Of a stretch of DNA of 64,000 nt, positions 1-8,800 are shown one piece after another. The stretch is from Edaphocola aurantiacus (GTDB lineage Bacteria > Bacteroidota > Bacteroidia > Chitinophagales > Chitinophagaceae). Location of the stretch: the NCBI RefSeq assembly GCF_019797745.1, contig NZ_VOSI01000005.1:124001-188000 (forward strand). The letters are read 5' to 3'. A model generated the notes under the pieces. It saw nothing but the letters and a program-made list of their open reading frames with translations. It did no database searches and had not been told where the DNA came from. The position numbers were made by a program, and so were the translations under genes. Every line of letters starts with the position of its first letter. Position 1 is the stretch's first letter.

Positions 1-2
1 AC

Positions 3-347
3 AGTACGCAGTTTACCAAAATACCGGCAAAGGATATTCGTAAGGTATTGTATAACGAACCTTTTCCTGTTGCGGAAGTAATGAATAAGGCCACTCCTAC
101 AGCAGATGCATTAAAACAATATGAGGGAGTGTATGCCAATCCTGATGCACCGATCAAGCTTACCGTTGCTGTAAGTGGCGGTGCATTAACAGCCCAGGCT
201 ACAGGGCAGGGGGCTTTCCCGATGGATGCTTATGAAAATCATACATTCCGGTTTGATGATGCACAAATCAAAATGATCTTTGATCCGGCTGCACATACTT
301 TGCGCTTTATGCAGGGTAGTGTAGATGTGGTATTTACAAAAGAATAG
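3..347 (+). CDS. Serine hydrolase (beta-lactamase/DD-peptidase family), C-terminal fragment
   Basis: Only the last ~114 residues are present; the gene begins upstream of the window and the frame is open from base 3. The segment is the small beta domain that follows the catalytic domain in many Bacteroidota serine hydrolases. It closely resembles the end of the complete serine hydrolase at 33494-34837: both share an LxQYEGVYA motif, LTAQATGQ and a closing FTKE. The two are therefore paralogues. The catalytic SxxK, YxN and HxG motifs lie outside the window, so activity cannot be judged. A strong intrinsic terminator follows at 366-396. Confidence 0.8.
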   Translation, partial: STQFTKIPAKDIRKVLYNEPFPVAEVMNKATPTADALKQYEGVYANPDAPIKLTVAVSGGALTAQATGQGAFPMDAYENHTFRFDDAQIKMIFDPAAHTLRFMQGSVDVVFTKE

Positions 348-365
348 TCCGCAACAGATACAATA

Positions 366-396
366 TAAAAAGCATCCCTTCCGGGATGCTTTTTAT
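366..396 (+). terminator. Intrinsic terminator after the serine hydrolase
   Basis: An 11-bp perfect stem (368-378 with 383-393) closes a TTCC loop and is followed by a T-rich run. It lies 20 bases after the stop codon at 347. Confidence 0.85.
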
Positions 397-490
397 ATAT
401 GAAGACTATGTATTAATGAATGGACAGCGGTACAGCCATCTCGATATGAAAACTCATATCGACTTGATAACAGTAATCTTTAAACTACAT

Positions 491-742
491 TTATTCTCCC
501 AATAACCAGAGAGGACCGCCTTTAAAGTGCTCATCTAATAACTTTAAAGTATGCTGAGTCGCATCCTGTATCGCTGTGTCTTTATTTGAATAGCCACTGG
601 AGTCAATAGAAATGGAGTCAGTAATCGAAATATGCTTATTGAAGTTAGTACCCATAAGTAGTAGTAAAGCACATAACGTTAGTAATATTGTAGTAAGTGA
701 GATTAAACATTTTATTCTAAAAATATTTGTATTGTACTTCAC
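491..742 (-). CDS. Small single-pass membrane protein, unknown function
   Basis: The frame on the minus strand can be read from a GTG at 742 and gives about 83 residues. It has one hydrophobic segment (around residues 12-32, rich in Leu/Ile) and then a polar tail ending in GPLWLLGE. The frame extends upstream to a TTG at 823, but there is no in-frame ATG before the membrane segment. The GTG start puts the helix at a plausible distance from the N terminus. I recognise no family. It lies in an AT-rich patch with the propeller lipoprotein at 1076 and a transposase remnant, so it may be acquired accessory DNA. A 65-residue frame on the opposite strand (612-809) overlaps it and looks less protein-like. 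Confidence 0.35.
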   Translation of the reverse strand: MKYNTNIFRIKCLISLTTILLTLCALLLLMGTNFNKHISITDSISIDSSGYSNKDTAIQDATQHTLKLLDEHFKGGPLWLLGE

Positions 743-823
743 ATTATGTCTTTTGCGCGCAAAACAAGCAACTCTTTTTCTTATGAACAAAATGCTCCGT
801 ATTTGTTGAAGATAAATGCTCAA

Positions 824-1075
824 AAAACCCTTCGGCTCTGTTAATCGAAGTTGACATTAAGCAAAAACTGGATTACGCGAGAATTAAATCAAAATAACCA
901 GGTAAATTTTATTTGATCCTTTTCAATTTCATCTCTCCTTATATTCTACACATGGACGTATATGACTATAATCATTAAATGTTTCTACATGTTTCATAGC
1001 GTATATATTAAAAAGGTGTATTGCCTGACTAAAATCAGCAAATAATTACATTCTTTTGTTGTTCAAAATGACTAA
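824..1075. other. AT-rich intergenic region, no gene seen
   Basis: No convincing reading frame or RNA gene is visible. The stretch is markedly AT-rich and presumably carries the promoter of the propeller lipoprotein that starts at 1076. No exact TAnnTTTG element with a well-spaced TTG was identified. Confidence 0.4.
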
Positions 1076-2200
1076 ATGAGGAAAATGTTTACACTTAAAG
1101 CAAAAGATAATTCAGTAAAGACAATCTTTATCCCTATTGGCTTTATTGTTTTGCTATTATTATTAACATCTTGTAATGGACAATGCAACCCCAAAACAGA
1201 TTATACTAAGCAAAAATCTGATCAAAGTCCAATAGCACCTCATCGTTTTAGCGAAAATGCAGCTAACACGTTAGGAAAAAACATTCGATATATTTTCCAA
1301 GACAAAAAAGGCAATTACTGGTTTGCAACTGATTTAGAAGGCTTATACTATTTTGATCAAAAATCCTTATTTCAATTTACAGAAAAGGATGGCTTATGTG
1401 GAAATTCTGTAACAGATATTCAGGAAGACGTTAATGGATATTTGTGGTTTAATACGAATAAGGGACTTTGTAAATTTGATGGAGAGAAATTTAGCACCTA
1501 TAGTGATACCCTTAAAAATGTATCAAGAGAAAGTTTAGCTTATAGTCAAACTGACCTGTTCTTTTGTTATGATGGCTTTGTCTATCGCTACGATGGAACA
1601 TCATTTTTCAAATTCATCATTCACCCTAATACATATAACCCTTCATCAACAGATTTAGACAGACCTTATGGTGTTTATTGTATTTTAAAAGACAAGTCAG
1701 GTAATTTATGGTTTGGAACAGATCAAAAAGGTGTCTGTAGATTTGATGGAAAGGTATTTACTTACTTTACAGAACAAGGATTAAATGGGGGTGCCGTTCG
1801 AGCTATATTTCAAGACAAAAAAGGAAATATTTGGTTTGGTAATAATGGTTTTGGCTTGTTTAATTTTGATGGTAAAACAATTACAAATTTTACAAAAAAG
1901 AATGGATTAGAAAATCCTGATTTTATCAACAAGAAAACAACATCTAACAACAAGCCAAACCTTGCTAGAGTGTGGGCGATTAATGAAGACAAAGATGGAA
2001 ACCTTTGGATTGGAACTATTGACAATGGTGCCTGGAAATATGACGGCAAGCTCTTGACAAATTTCACTACAAAAGATGGACTTACAAATAACAAGATCAG
2101 TTTAATTTTTAAAGACAAACAAGACTCTATGTGGTTTATAACAGAAGGTGAAGGTATTAGCAAATTGCATGGAAAAACATTTAAAAAGCTAAATCTTTAA
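1076..2200 (+). CDS. Lipoprotein with two-component-regulator-type propeller repeats
   Basis: The 374-residue protein starts with a lipoprotein signal: a hydrophobic run, then LLTSC, with the acylated Cys at about residue 33. It then has at least six propeller repeats of the form DKxGNxWFGTxxxGLxxFDG (Reg_prop type). Examples are DKSGNLWFGTDQKGVCRFDG and DGNLWIGT. In Bacteroidota such repeats usually form the periplasmic sensor part of hybrid two-component systems. Here there is no transmembrane helix beyond the signal and no kinase or DNA-binding domain, so the protein is a free lipid-anchored propeller, probably binding a ligand or partner at the cell surface or in the periplasm. Its codons are clearly AT-richer than those of most neighbours, and the region ends in a transposase remnant, both of which suggest transfer. 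Confidence 0.8.
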   Translation: MRKMFTLKAKDNSVKTIFIPIGFIVLLLLLTSCNGQCNPKTDYTKQKSDQSPIAPHRFSENAANTLGKNIRYIFQDKKGNYWFATDLEGLYYFDQKSLFQFTEKDGLCGNSVTDIQEDVNGYLWFNTNKGLCKFDGEKFSTYSDTLKNVSRESLAYSQTDLFFCYDGFVYRYDGTSFFKFIIHPNTYNPSSTDLDRPYGVYCILKDKSGNLWFGTDQKGVCRFDGKVFTYFTEQGLNGGAVRAIFQDKKGNIWFGNNGFGLFNFDGKTITNFTKKNGLENPDFINKKTTSNNKPNLARVWAINEDKDGNLWIGTIDNGAWKYDGKLLTNFTTKDGLTNNKISLIFKDKQDSMWFITEGEGISKLHGKTFKKLNL

Positions 2201-2222
2201 CAGACAAAAGGACTATAACCTC

Positions 2223-2470
2223 CTAATGCCAAGTAGTTGAAACAGCAGCTTCCATCATGCTGTCAAACATATCCCTGGATTTGAAGTTTCTACGATTAAT
2301 TTGTATACAAACTGGTCCAAGTAATTTTGCAAATATGCTGCATTGATAGAGTGAGGTACATACTATTATTGCCTCTTGCATTAGCAATAATAGTATGTAC
2401 CCAAGGCAACTCCTTCATCGCATCTTCGGGTCTTATGACCTGTGGTCTATGTCTAATCGCAGTAGACATC
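2223..2470 (-). pseudogene. Frameshifted remnant of an IS1595-family (ISXO2-like) transposase, C-terminal part
   Basis: Read on the minus strand, three frames in succession give an ISXO2-like transposase tail. About 2470-2360 gives VIRPEDAMKELPWVHTIIANA, interrupted after RGNNSMY. About 2355-2290 gives HSINAAYLQNYLDQFVYKL. About 2288-2223 gives NRRNF, then RDMFDSMMEAA, ending TTWH and a TAG stop. Each change of frame can be explained by one lost base. The motif order (ELPWVHT, then YLQNYLDxFVYKLNRR) is what I recall of IS1595-type DDE transposases; a database search was not possible. Only the C-terminal third survives and no terminal inverted repeats were identified. It is a dead mobile-element fragment. 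Confidence 0.6.
2355..2401. repeat. Perfect 18-bp inverted repeat inside the transposase remnant
   Basis: Bases 2355-2372 are the exact reverse complement of 2384-2401, separated by 11 bases. The arms coincide with the WVHTIIA and NNSMY codons of the decayed transposase. The palindrome may therefore have arisen by templated mutation during decay and need not be an original element end. Confidence 0.75.
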
Positions 2471-2479
2471 TTCAGCCAT

Positions 2480-3649
2480 TTATTTTTCGTTTTCTGTTAC
2501 CTTAAACCTGAATTCCAGTACCAATGCCATAGCCCGGTTATTTTCCTTGGCGGGTTTCCAGAGATTCATTTTATCGATCATTTGTCGCAGTGCTGGTGTA
2601 ATGGCTTCAATATTTTCGCCACTGGCACTGACAAGGCGCATTCTTCCTTCTATACTCAGATACGTTCTTACGGTATAATTCCCTTTTAGTTCTTTTGAGC
2701 TGGTACACAGTATTCTGCTCATCTCAGTATGGAGGAATGTTTTGAAATCGCCCTGATACTCTTCTCCAATAGATACGGTTCTGAATATGGCGGGTTCGCG
2801 GAGTACATAAGCAACTGGTGGTTCCCTCACCTCCATGGGTAATTTGCCCAGAGGTGTCTTTTTAACCGTTTTGGTCGGTTTGCCCCTATAGTCATAATAC
2901 GACCATACATGGCAAGGTTTTCCATGATAAAAATAAGTTACAGATTCCGGGACTCCATTTTCATACCAGGTTGCTTTGCATTGAATAGTTCTACCGGCCA
3001 TTAATGTGTCGTATCGCTGGCTTTGCAGCTGCCCCGGAGGTTCATAGGTCGTTTCCCTCGATTTGTATTTTTCATACAACAGTTTGCCTTCCATGTTCCA
3101 TTGCTTCCGGGCATACTCGGTACCATAGTCTACCCAGATCATTTTCTGTACCTGGCCATTATCATAACGGTTTACATAAAGCGAGTCTGCACCGTAAACA
3201 GCATAGTACACCTGTGCTCCGGTACTATGATTATACGTTGTGAACAGTTGAGCACTGGTAAAATTGCCGTAATAATCATATTTGACCTTCCTGTCGGTGG
3301 TATTCAGGTCCAGTGTGTCGGTATAGGTAATCCCATCTATAAGGTAGTCGATACTGGTAGAAACAATATTCCCATAACGACTCAGAAATGTAGTAATGAA
3401 CTGATCTCCTTTGTGAACGGATACCGTGTCTACCTCACCTTTCTTTATGCTCACGGAATAGACTCCGAATTCATAAGATTCTTCAATGCGGTCTTTGCCT
3501 TCGTATATAAATGATTTATTCCGGTTGGATTTGAGCTTAGGCTTACAATTACCCTGCGCGCTTACCTGCAGGACGCTGCAGGCAAACAGCGATAGTATTG
3601 CCATAAACAACGCAAGCTTTCGTTTTCCCGTTAAAATAATGGGGCCCAT
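2480..3649 (-). CDS. Secreted YwqK/MORN-variant repeat protein with a TonB-like C-terminal region
   Basis: The 389-residue protein has a signal peptide (hydrophobic core ending VSAQG near residue 32). The middle (about residues 90-270) has repeated Tyr/Gly-rich strands such as YYDYRGKPTKTV and WYENGVPESVTYFYHGKP, the pattern of YwqK-family/MORN-variant repeats. The last ~90 residues (FKTFLHTEM to the end) resemble the degenerate TonB C-terminal domain found in many Bacteroidota periplasmic proteins. No membrane anchor is seen apart from the signal. It is the second gene of a likely two-gene operon, 12 bases after the small membrane protein at 3662-4018. Its function is unknown; binding to peptidoglycan or an envelope partner is a guess. 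Confidence 0.7.
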   Translation of the reverse strand: MGPIILTGKRKLALFMAILSLFACSVLQVSAQGNCKPKLKSNRNKSFIYEGKDRIEESYEFGVYSVSIKKGEVDTVSVHKGDQFITTFLSRYGNIVSTSIDYLIDGITYTDTLDLNTTDRKVKYDYYGNFTSAQLFTTYNHSTGAQVYYAVYGADSLYVNRYDNGQVQKMIWVDYGTEYARKQWNMEGKLLYEKYKSRETTYEPPGQLQSQRYDTLMAGRTIQCKATWYENGVPESVTYFYHGKPCHVWSYYDYRGKPTKTVKKTPLGKLPMEVREPPVAYVLREPAIFRTVSIGEEYQGDFKTFLHTEMSRILCTSSKELKGNYTVRTYLSIEGRMRLVSASGENIEAITPALRQMIDKMNLWKPAKENNRAMALVLEFRFKVTENEK

Positions 3650-3661
3650 AGATTTACAGAT

Positions 3662-4018
3662 TTATGATGACTGTTCCGGAGTCTGCGATGCAGCCGTTTT
3701 GCGTGCAGAAACAATCGCTAAGATACCCAGAACAAGGTCCGTTACAAATGCAGGAATGAACAGGTAATGCGTCAGCAACAGGGCATTTAAGCCAAACAGC
3801 AATGTGGTTGCTAAGAGGCAGATGGCAGCAGTCTTCTTATCTATAAATATAAATATGATGCTGATACCACGGATCACGATGAGCAGACCCGAAGCAATGG
3901 GCAGTGCCGCAGGAGAGTGATCGCTCAGTGAGGCTACTGTTGAGCGGACTAAAAAGATACTCAGGATCAGGGCAATTATGGCCAGTATCCTGATGGGATT
4001 TTTGTAAGGTGTATTCAT
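3662..4018 (-). CDS. Small four-helix membrane protein, unknown function
   Basis: From the ATG at 4018 this is 118 residues with four evenly spaced hydrophobic segments and a short polar tail (ARKTAASQTPEQSS). The frame can be extended upstream to 4147, but that would run through the terminator hairpin at 4125-4162, so the internal start MNTPYKN is chosen. It has no motif I recognise. It lies directly upstream of the YwqK-like gene (12-base gap, same strand), so the two are probably co-transcribed. Confidence 0.65.
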   Translation of the reverse strand: MNTPYKNPIRILAIIALILSIFLVRSTVASLSDHSPAALPIASGLLIVIRGISIIFIFIDKKTAAICLLATTLLFGLNALLLTHYLFIPAFVTDLVLGILAIVSARKTAASQTPEQSS

Positions 4019-4124
4019 ATTGAATATGCAATTATTGTATAATGATATGGATAGTATACCAACTGCGAATATACCCAGTTTTGGCCTGATTATAGCGAAG
4101 ACTACAGGTATATATCCGCAAAAT

Positions 4125-4162
4125 AAAGCCCCGATATTGCATTGCACAAGTATCGGGGCTTT
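4125..4162 (-). terminator. Intrinsic terminator of the T9SS cargo gene at 4187-6169
   Basis: A 12-bp perfect stem (4125-4136 with 4151-4162) closes a 14-base loop. On the minus strand it is followed by TTTATTTT and lies 25 bases after the stop of the upstream gene. Confidence 0.8.
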
Positions 4163-4186
4163 GGTAAATGTATTAGGACAATATAA

Positions 4187-6169
4187 TTATTGAATCACTA
4201 CCGGTACAGATTTCAGCTGTTTGCCGTTATGTTGTACACGCACCATGTATACACCTGGCGCCAGTTTCGGTAATGCGATCTGTGCCTGCATCGTACTTTG
4301 TGTGCCATCAAACAAGGTATTATTCACCCTGCCGGTCACATCATAGATCTGTACTTTGATGTTGTCTGATGGATTGACAGTGCCTTTAAAGTCAAGCTGT
4401 ATGTACTCATTGGCTGGGTTAGGCGATATGCCTACACCGGTAACGGCTGTTTTTATAGTCTTGAGGTCTTTTTTGTAGAATGTACTTCCTGTAGTACAGT
4501 CAAACAGGCCATCGGCAGGCACATCTGTAACCGCGAGGAAGGGCTGTTCTTCTCCGGTGATAACATTATGTTCCATTACAGTATTGCTTGCCGCATCTAC
4601 GTGATAGAAAAGATAACTAGGCACACAGTAATTATTGTTGCAGGAAGGATTGCCATTCATATCCGTGCGGATAAATTTCATATTCAGGCGGTTTGGTGCA
4701 GGATTCCATAACGGTGCATTCAGGATAATATCCGTCATGGGGCTGTTGTTATACCGTACCGTCGTTTTAGGGCCCCAGGCCAAATTGCTCATACCACCCC
4801 CGAGATCAGGATAGCTGTTAGGGTCAGTATTGTCTACCCCTGTTCCCATAAGCGATTCTATAGTAGACCAGTACAGCGTTCTGATAGACAGGTTGCCTGT
4901 AGTAGTTGTAAATAGCCTCATTTCTGCAAGGTATGGGTTTATATTATCTGGTGATGTGGCATTGTTTTGCCCGCCACAGTGAAAAAATGACTGGAAACCA
5001 CCGAGTATGACGGAACTCGCACTACTGGTATTCATATTGCCCGTGATGACGTTAGTCCCCCATGTATAGTCAGCTTGGTTATTCAGCCCGTTATTCAGCC
5101 CGCTTGCCGGGACAAGGGTATTGCGGTCTACGCTGGTAATGTTTACAAATAAAGGTGCTATATCAATGGAAGATGGGTGGGCGGCACAGTAGTTACTGAA
5201 GATATAGGCATTGGCCGGATCGGCCGGATCTTCCCAGATATCGAAGCTGGTCGATTTTAAATTGTTAGGCTGCAGTGGTGCTGGAATGTCTAGCGGAACA
5301 TCTACCAGGGGACTGAGGGTAACGGGATCTACAATCATGTTCATCATGGCCACCTCTGCATTACTGCTGCTGTTACACATACCACCCAGCCATAAGGTAT
5401 TGTCGCTGAGCATCTTCACCCTATGGGCCACATCATAGTCGTCCGGTCCGCCATTCCAGTCATATGTTTTCATGGCTGCTACACGGTCATTGACGAAATC
5501 ATACCGAAGCAGGAAAGCACTTTTAGTACCGGCAAAGGTTGGTTCGATGCCCGGCAGGATGGATGTGGTCATAAATCCGCAGATATATATGACGTCACCG
5601 CTGGGATCAATCTCTGTGCCCAGGGGCCGAAAATTAATGCCGATACCATTTTGGATACTGATTACCTTGTTCGTGAGGTAGTTACCGGCCGCATCGACAG
5701 TAATCAGTTGTATACCACTATTGCCTGGTGCACCGTTGATCGGGTCATAGCTCGTCACTATAACACCTTTTCCGGAGTTGAGGTAATGCATGCCTACGGT
5801 ACGTTCTGCATATTCCGGATTATTGAAGACCATGCTTACGGGAGTAGCCGAAGCGGCATCAAACATGAGCAGGTGCGCAGCATGATCGCCCGGGTTATTG
5901 TTAAAATCATACATAGTACCTGCCATGGAGTATTCATCCAGACCAGGTTGCTGCACTGTACTGTAATGTTTCATGTCATAGCTGTCATACACCTGGCTGA
6001 TCTCTTTAGGTACCTGCGCCATTACGGGCAGGGCCATAAAGCCCAGGGCACTGAGCAGGCCCAGTGGACGGAATACTCCTTTCCATCCGGAGCGGTTAGT
6101 GATAGTCGGTCGCGCGGCTAAGCGAGACACATGCGATAAGGTTTTTGGGGTAGTGTTGTGTTGCTGCAT
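4187..6169 (-). CDS. Secreted protein with C-terminal T9SS sorting domain, otherwise unknown
   Basis: The 660-residue protein has a late signal peptide: about 30 polar residues, then a hydrophobic core ending VMAQ near residue 52. A large extracellular part follows without helices or a family I recognise. From about residue 580 it has a type A T9SS sorting domain: ISPNPANEYIQLDF, then IYDVTGR, LAPGVYMVRV and a final strand KSVPVVIQ. This domain directs export through the type IX system and attachment to or release from the cell surface. The Asn/Asp/Gly-rich body may be a beta-propeller, but no repeats were proven. The initiator ATG at 6169 gives an unusually long n-region, and a later start is possible. 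Confidence 0.8.
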   Translation of the reverse strand: MQQHNTTPKTLSHVSRLAARPTITNRSGWKGVFRPLGLLSALGFMALPVMAQVPKEISQVYDSYDMKHYSTVQQPGLDEYSMAGTMYDFNNNPGDHAAHLLMFDAASATPVSMVFNNPEYAERTVGMHYLNSGKGVIVTSYDPINGAPGNSGIQLITVDAAGNYLTNKVISIQNGIGINFRPLGTEIDPSGDVIYICGFMTTSILPGIEPTFAGTKSAFLLRYDFVNDRVAAMKTYDWNGGPDDYDVAHRVKMLSDNTLWLGGMCNSSSNAEVAMMNMIVDPVTLSPLVDVPLDIPAPLQPNNLKSTSFDIWEDPADPANAYIFSNYCAAHPSSIDIAPLFVNITSVDRNTLVPASGLNNGLNNQADYTWGTNVITGNMNTSSASSVILGGFQSFFHCGGQNNATSPDNINPYLAEMRLFTTTTGNLSIRTLYWSTIESLMGTGVDNTDPNSYPDLGGGMSNLAWGPKTTVRYNNSPMTDIILNAPLWNPAPNRLNMKFIRTDMNGNPSCNNNYCVPSYLFYHVDAASNTVMEHNVITGEEQPFLAVTDVPADGLFDCTTGSTFYKKDLKTIKTAVTGVGISPNPANEYIQLDFKGTVNPSDNIKVQIYDVTGRVNNTLFDGTQSTMQAQIALPKLAPGVYMVRVQHNGKQLKSVPVVIQ

Positions 6170-6362
6170 TTCATGGGGTTTTTATAAATGAACGGCAATA
6201 TTACCGGTAAGTCGTTGAGTAATAGTGCTTTAAATTATAAATTATATTGTTGAAATACAATGTTTTATGATAGTTTAATTCACTTATATGGAAATAAAAA
6301 CAAGATAGCCGCTTTGAGATAAAGTATAATGCCCAAAAACAGCTTGTATATTTGCGGCTCTG

Positions 6363-7289
6363 ATGAAAAATATACGCTACAAGTTTACCCTGATCTTCCT
6401 GCCATTTCTCTGGGTCAGTATCATATACATGCTTAGTTTTACCTTATTCACCTGGCTATTACTGGCATACTTCCAGATAGATGTAAATGAAGATGTTGTT
6501 ATAAACATTCTTCCGATTCTGTTATCCGTAGTGCCGGTATTAATCTGGCTACGGAAAAGAATACAGTTGCTTAAATTTGATAAAGGAAGCTCTGGTATGA
6601 TTATGCTGGCATGTATGGCTATGGCGGTCCCCACAATAGTGCTACAGCATTATATGCTAAAGGCTACCGGTAAGCTGACTAAAGTGGAGCAAAGCAGTGA
6701 TATTTCGGATCATAAGCCAACAAAATACTATGCACTGAAAAAGTATTATCTGGACAAAAAGCATATAGGTATTTACCGGTATGCCGGTTTTGAAGGGAGT
6801 AAAAAAAGAACCTTCCATATGCGTATGTATATCGTAATACCGCTTTTAGACAACATTTCGGATACCGGCTGGCAGGCACATCGGTACTGGCTTGCAGTTG
6901 ATTATGATCAAACGACGCAGGGAAGATTAGAGGGGAAAGCATTAAATGATGCCTTTATTCTATTTTCTGATAAGGTGATGTGGGAGATTCACGATACTGA
7001 TTTTGAACAGTTTGAGTATCTGGAAGTGATGGGCAACAAACTAGGTCGTAATCGATTTAAGGATGCTCTGGAACATATAGGCCAGGAGACGGGCAGGCAA
7101 ATTATGATTTTTAAATCCCGTTCCGGTCCCTTTGAAGAGCGTGCACGCAGCAGCCTTAAAGGCTTCCTGTTATGCCTCTTTATATCACCAATGTTTTATT
7201 TCCTTATATTATTGATGCACCGATTCAAGAAAAAGTATCCTAATTATCCGGTCAAACGTAAGACCAGACTCTGGCGTAAACGATCTTAA
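6363..7289 (+). CDS. Membrane protein resembling the N-terminal part of Bacteroidota rhomboid-type proteins, lacking a rhomboid domain
   Basis: This 308-residue protein has two hydrophobic segments near the N terminus, one around residues 78-95, a ~150-residue soluble middle and a last helix (about 268-288) followed by a very basic tail (KRKTRLWRKRS). The pattern WVSIIYMLSFTLFTWLLL, then LPILLSVVPVLIWLRKRI, then KYYxLKKYYLDKKHIG matches my recollection of the N-terminal extension of some Bacteroidota rhomboid-family proteins. The GxSG serine and the catalytic His of rhomboid proteases are absent here. This assignment rests on memory. A TAnnTTTG -7 element overlaps 6347-6354, close to the ATG. 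Confidence 0.6.
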   Translation: MKNIRYKFTLIFLPFLWVSIIYMLSFTLFTWLLLAYFQIDVNEDVVINILPILLSVVPVLIWLRKRIQLLKFDKGSSGMIMLACMAMAVPTIVLQHYMLKATGKLTKVEQSSDISDHKPTKYYALKKYYLDKKHIGIYRYAGFEGSKKRTFHMRMYIVIPLLDNISDTGWQAHRYWLAVDYDQTTQGRLEGKALNDAFILFSDKVMWEIHDTDFEQFEYLEVMGNKLGRNRFKDALEHIGQETGRQIMIFKSRSGPFEERARSSLKGFLLCLFISPMFYFLILLMHRFKKKYPNYPVKRKTRLWRKRS

Positions 7290-7354
7290 TGTAGCCTGCA
7301 AAAGTATATTGCTGCATGAATACAGCTTTGCTAATAGCCAAATTCATAGTCTTT

Positions 7355-8683
7355 CTATTTCATTCTGTCCTTCCTGGCAAGGATCAGATACCCGGTTACA
7401 CCACCGATGATGGACGCAACAAAGATGCCTACCTTGGCCTGAGTCATATACAGCTCATCGGTAAATGCCAGTGAGGTTACAAACAGCGACATGGTAAAGC
7501 CGATTGCCGCCAGGAAACCCAACCCGAGGAGGTTACGGAAATGCATGCCTTCAGGATATGGGGCAATCCTGAGCTTAATGCACAGCAGGGTAAAGCCTAC
7601 TACACCGACAACCTTTCCGATCAGCAGTCCCAGACCTACACCCAGGCTCACGTTTGTATTGAAGAGGGTAGAGACATCCATATCCAGCGCTATGCCGGCA
7701 TTGGCCAGGGCAAAAATAGGAATGACAATAAAGGTTACAAGCGGATGCAGTGCATGTTCCAGCTTTTGCATGGGTGGGGTAGCATCATCTGTTTCTTTTC
7801 GTATATGATCCAGTGTGTGTAATTGTTCGCCGGTCAGTACAGCCTTTTCATTACTGCTGTCTGCTGCGGTAAACTGGTCCAGGTATTGTTTTACCCGACC
7901 GGTATATACCTGTTCTTTTACCTTGATGCGGGCAGGTATGGCAAAGGCAGCCAGCACTGCGGCAATGGTTGCATGCACGCCTGATAGCAGGAAGGCTGTC
8001 CATACCCCAAGTATGCCCAATATGGCATAGAACAGCACACTACGGACACCCATTTTATTGCCGATAAACATAATCAGTAAAAACAGTAAGCCGATCAGCA
8101 GGTGCATCAGGGAAATATCGGAGGTGTAGAAAAAAGCGATCACCAGCACCGCGCCGAGGTCATCGACAATAGCTAATGCGGTTAAAAATATCTTCAGCGA
8201 TAAGGGAATACGGTCGCCCAGCAGGTACAATACGCCTAATGCAAAGGCAATATCTGTAGCCATAGGTATGCCCCAGCCACTGCTTACCGCTGCACCGGGA
8301 TTCAGGGCAATGTAGATCAGTGCAGGTACAATCATTCCTCCCAGCGCTGCAACAATAGGCAGCAAGGCATTGCGGGGATTAGACAGCTCTCCGGCTACAA
8401 TCTCCCGCTTTAGCTCCAGGCCCACTACAAAGAAGAATACCGACATGAGTCCGTCATTGATCCAGTGATGCAGGCTGTACTCCAGTACGGGTGTATCATT
8501 AAAGCGGAGGCCAATGCGGTGTTCAAAAAAATGAACATAACTTTCAGCCCAGGGTGAATTGGCCAGAAACAGGGCCAGTAATACACTGATGCCCAGTACA
8601 ATGCCTCCCGACTTCTCCTGTTGTATGAATCGCTGAATCGGTTGGATGGCTTTTTCAATGGGAGAGGGCTTCTGGTAAGACAT
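7355..8683 (-). CDS. nhaA: Na+/H+ antiporter NhaA
   Basis: The 442-residue inner-membrane protein exchanges H+ for Na+ (or Li+) for pH and sodium homeostasis. It has the expected array of about 12 hydrophobic segments and family motifs: PMATDIAFALGVL, the ion-binding double aspartate in LAIVDDLGAVLVIA, and a C-terminal GFTMSLFV stretch. A hydrophilic loop (about residues 255-305) is longer than in E. coli NhaA, a common variation. The start MSYQKPSP at 8683 is chosen over an upstream one at 8740, because the longer form would begin inside the terminator of the neighbouring gene. The gene is convergent with 6363-7289 and appears monocistronic. Confidence 0.95.
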   Translation of the reverse strand: MSYQKPSPIEKAIQPIQRFIQQEKSGGIVLGISVLLALFLANSPWAESYVHFFEHRIGLRFNDTPVLEYSLHHWINDGLMSVFFFVVGLELKREIVAGELSNPRNALLPIVAALGGMIVPALIYIALNPGAAVSSGWGIPMATDIAFALGVLYLLGDRIPLSLKIFLTALAIVDDLGAVLVIAFFYTSDISLMHLLIGLLFLLIMFIGNKMGVRSVLFYAILGILGVWTAFLLSGVHATIAAVLAAFAIPARIKVKEQVYTGRVKQYLDQFTAADSSNEKAVLTGEQLHTLDHIRKETDDATPPMQKLEHALHPLVTFIVIPIFALANAGIALDMDVSTLFNTNVSLGVGLGLLIGKVVGVVGFTLLCIKLRIAPYPEGMHFRNLLGLGFLAAIGFTMSLFVTSLAFTDELYMTQAKVGIFVASIIGGVTGYLILARKDRMK

Positions 8684-8740
8684 AATCGGAACGTTGATTG
8701 GAGAAAGTATGCTAAGATACAGAAAATTGCGGGTAGACAT

Positions 8741-8783
8741 AAAAAGAGTTCCCTGCCGGCATAGCCGGCAGGGAACTCTTTTT
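8741..8783 (-). terminator. Very strong intrinsic terminator of the PNGase F-like gene
   Basis: A perfect 20-bp stem (8741-8760 with 8764-8783) closes a 3-base loop and ends in a T run on the minus strand. It lies 18 bases after the stop of the gene at 8801-12319. Confidence 0.9.
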
Positions 8784-8800
8784 GAAATAATATAAATGCT

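Noticed and set aside
612-809. 65-codon + strand frame opposite the small membrane protein
   Set aside because: It is compositionally poor and overlaps a more protein-like frame on the other strand.
4019-4147. Longer start for the four-helix membrane protein
   Set aside because: It would run through the T9SS gene terminator at 4125-4162.
8684-8740. Longer NhaA start
   Set aside because: The extension begins at the edge of the terminator of the neighbouring gene and adds residues unlike the NhaA N terminus. MSYQKPSP is the better start.
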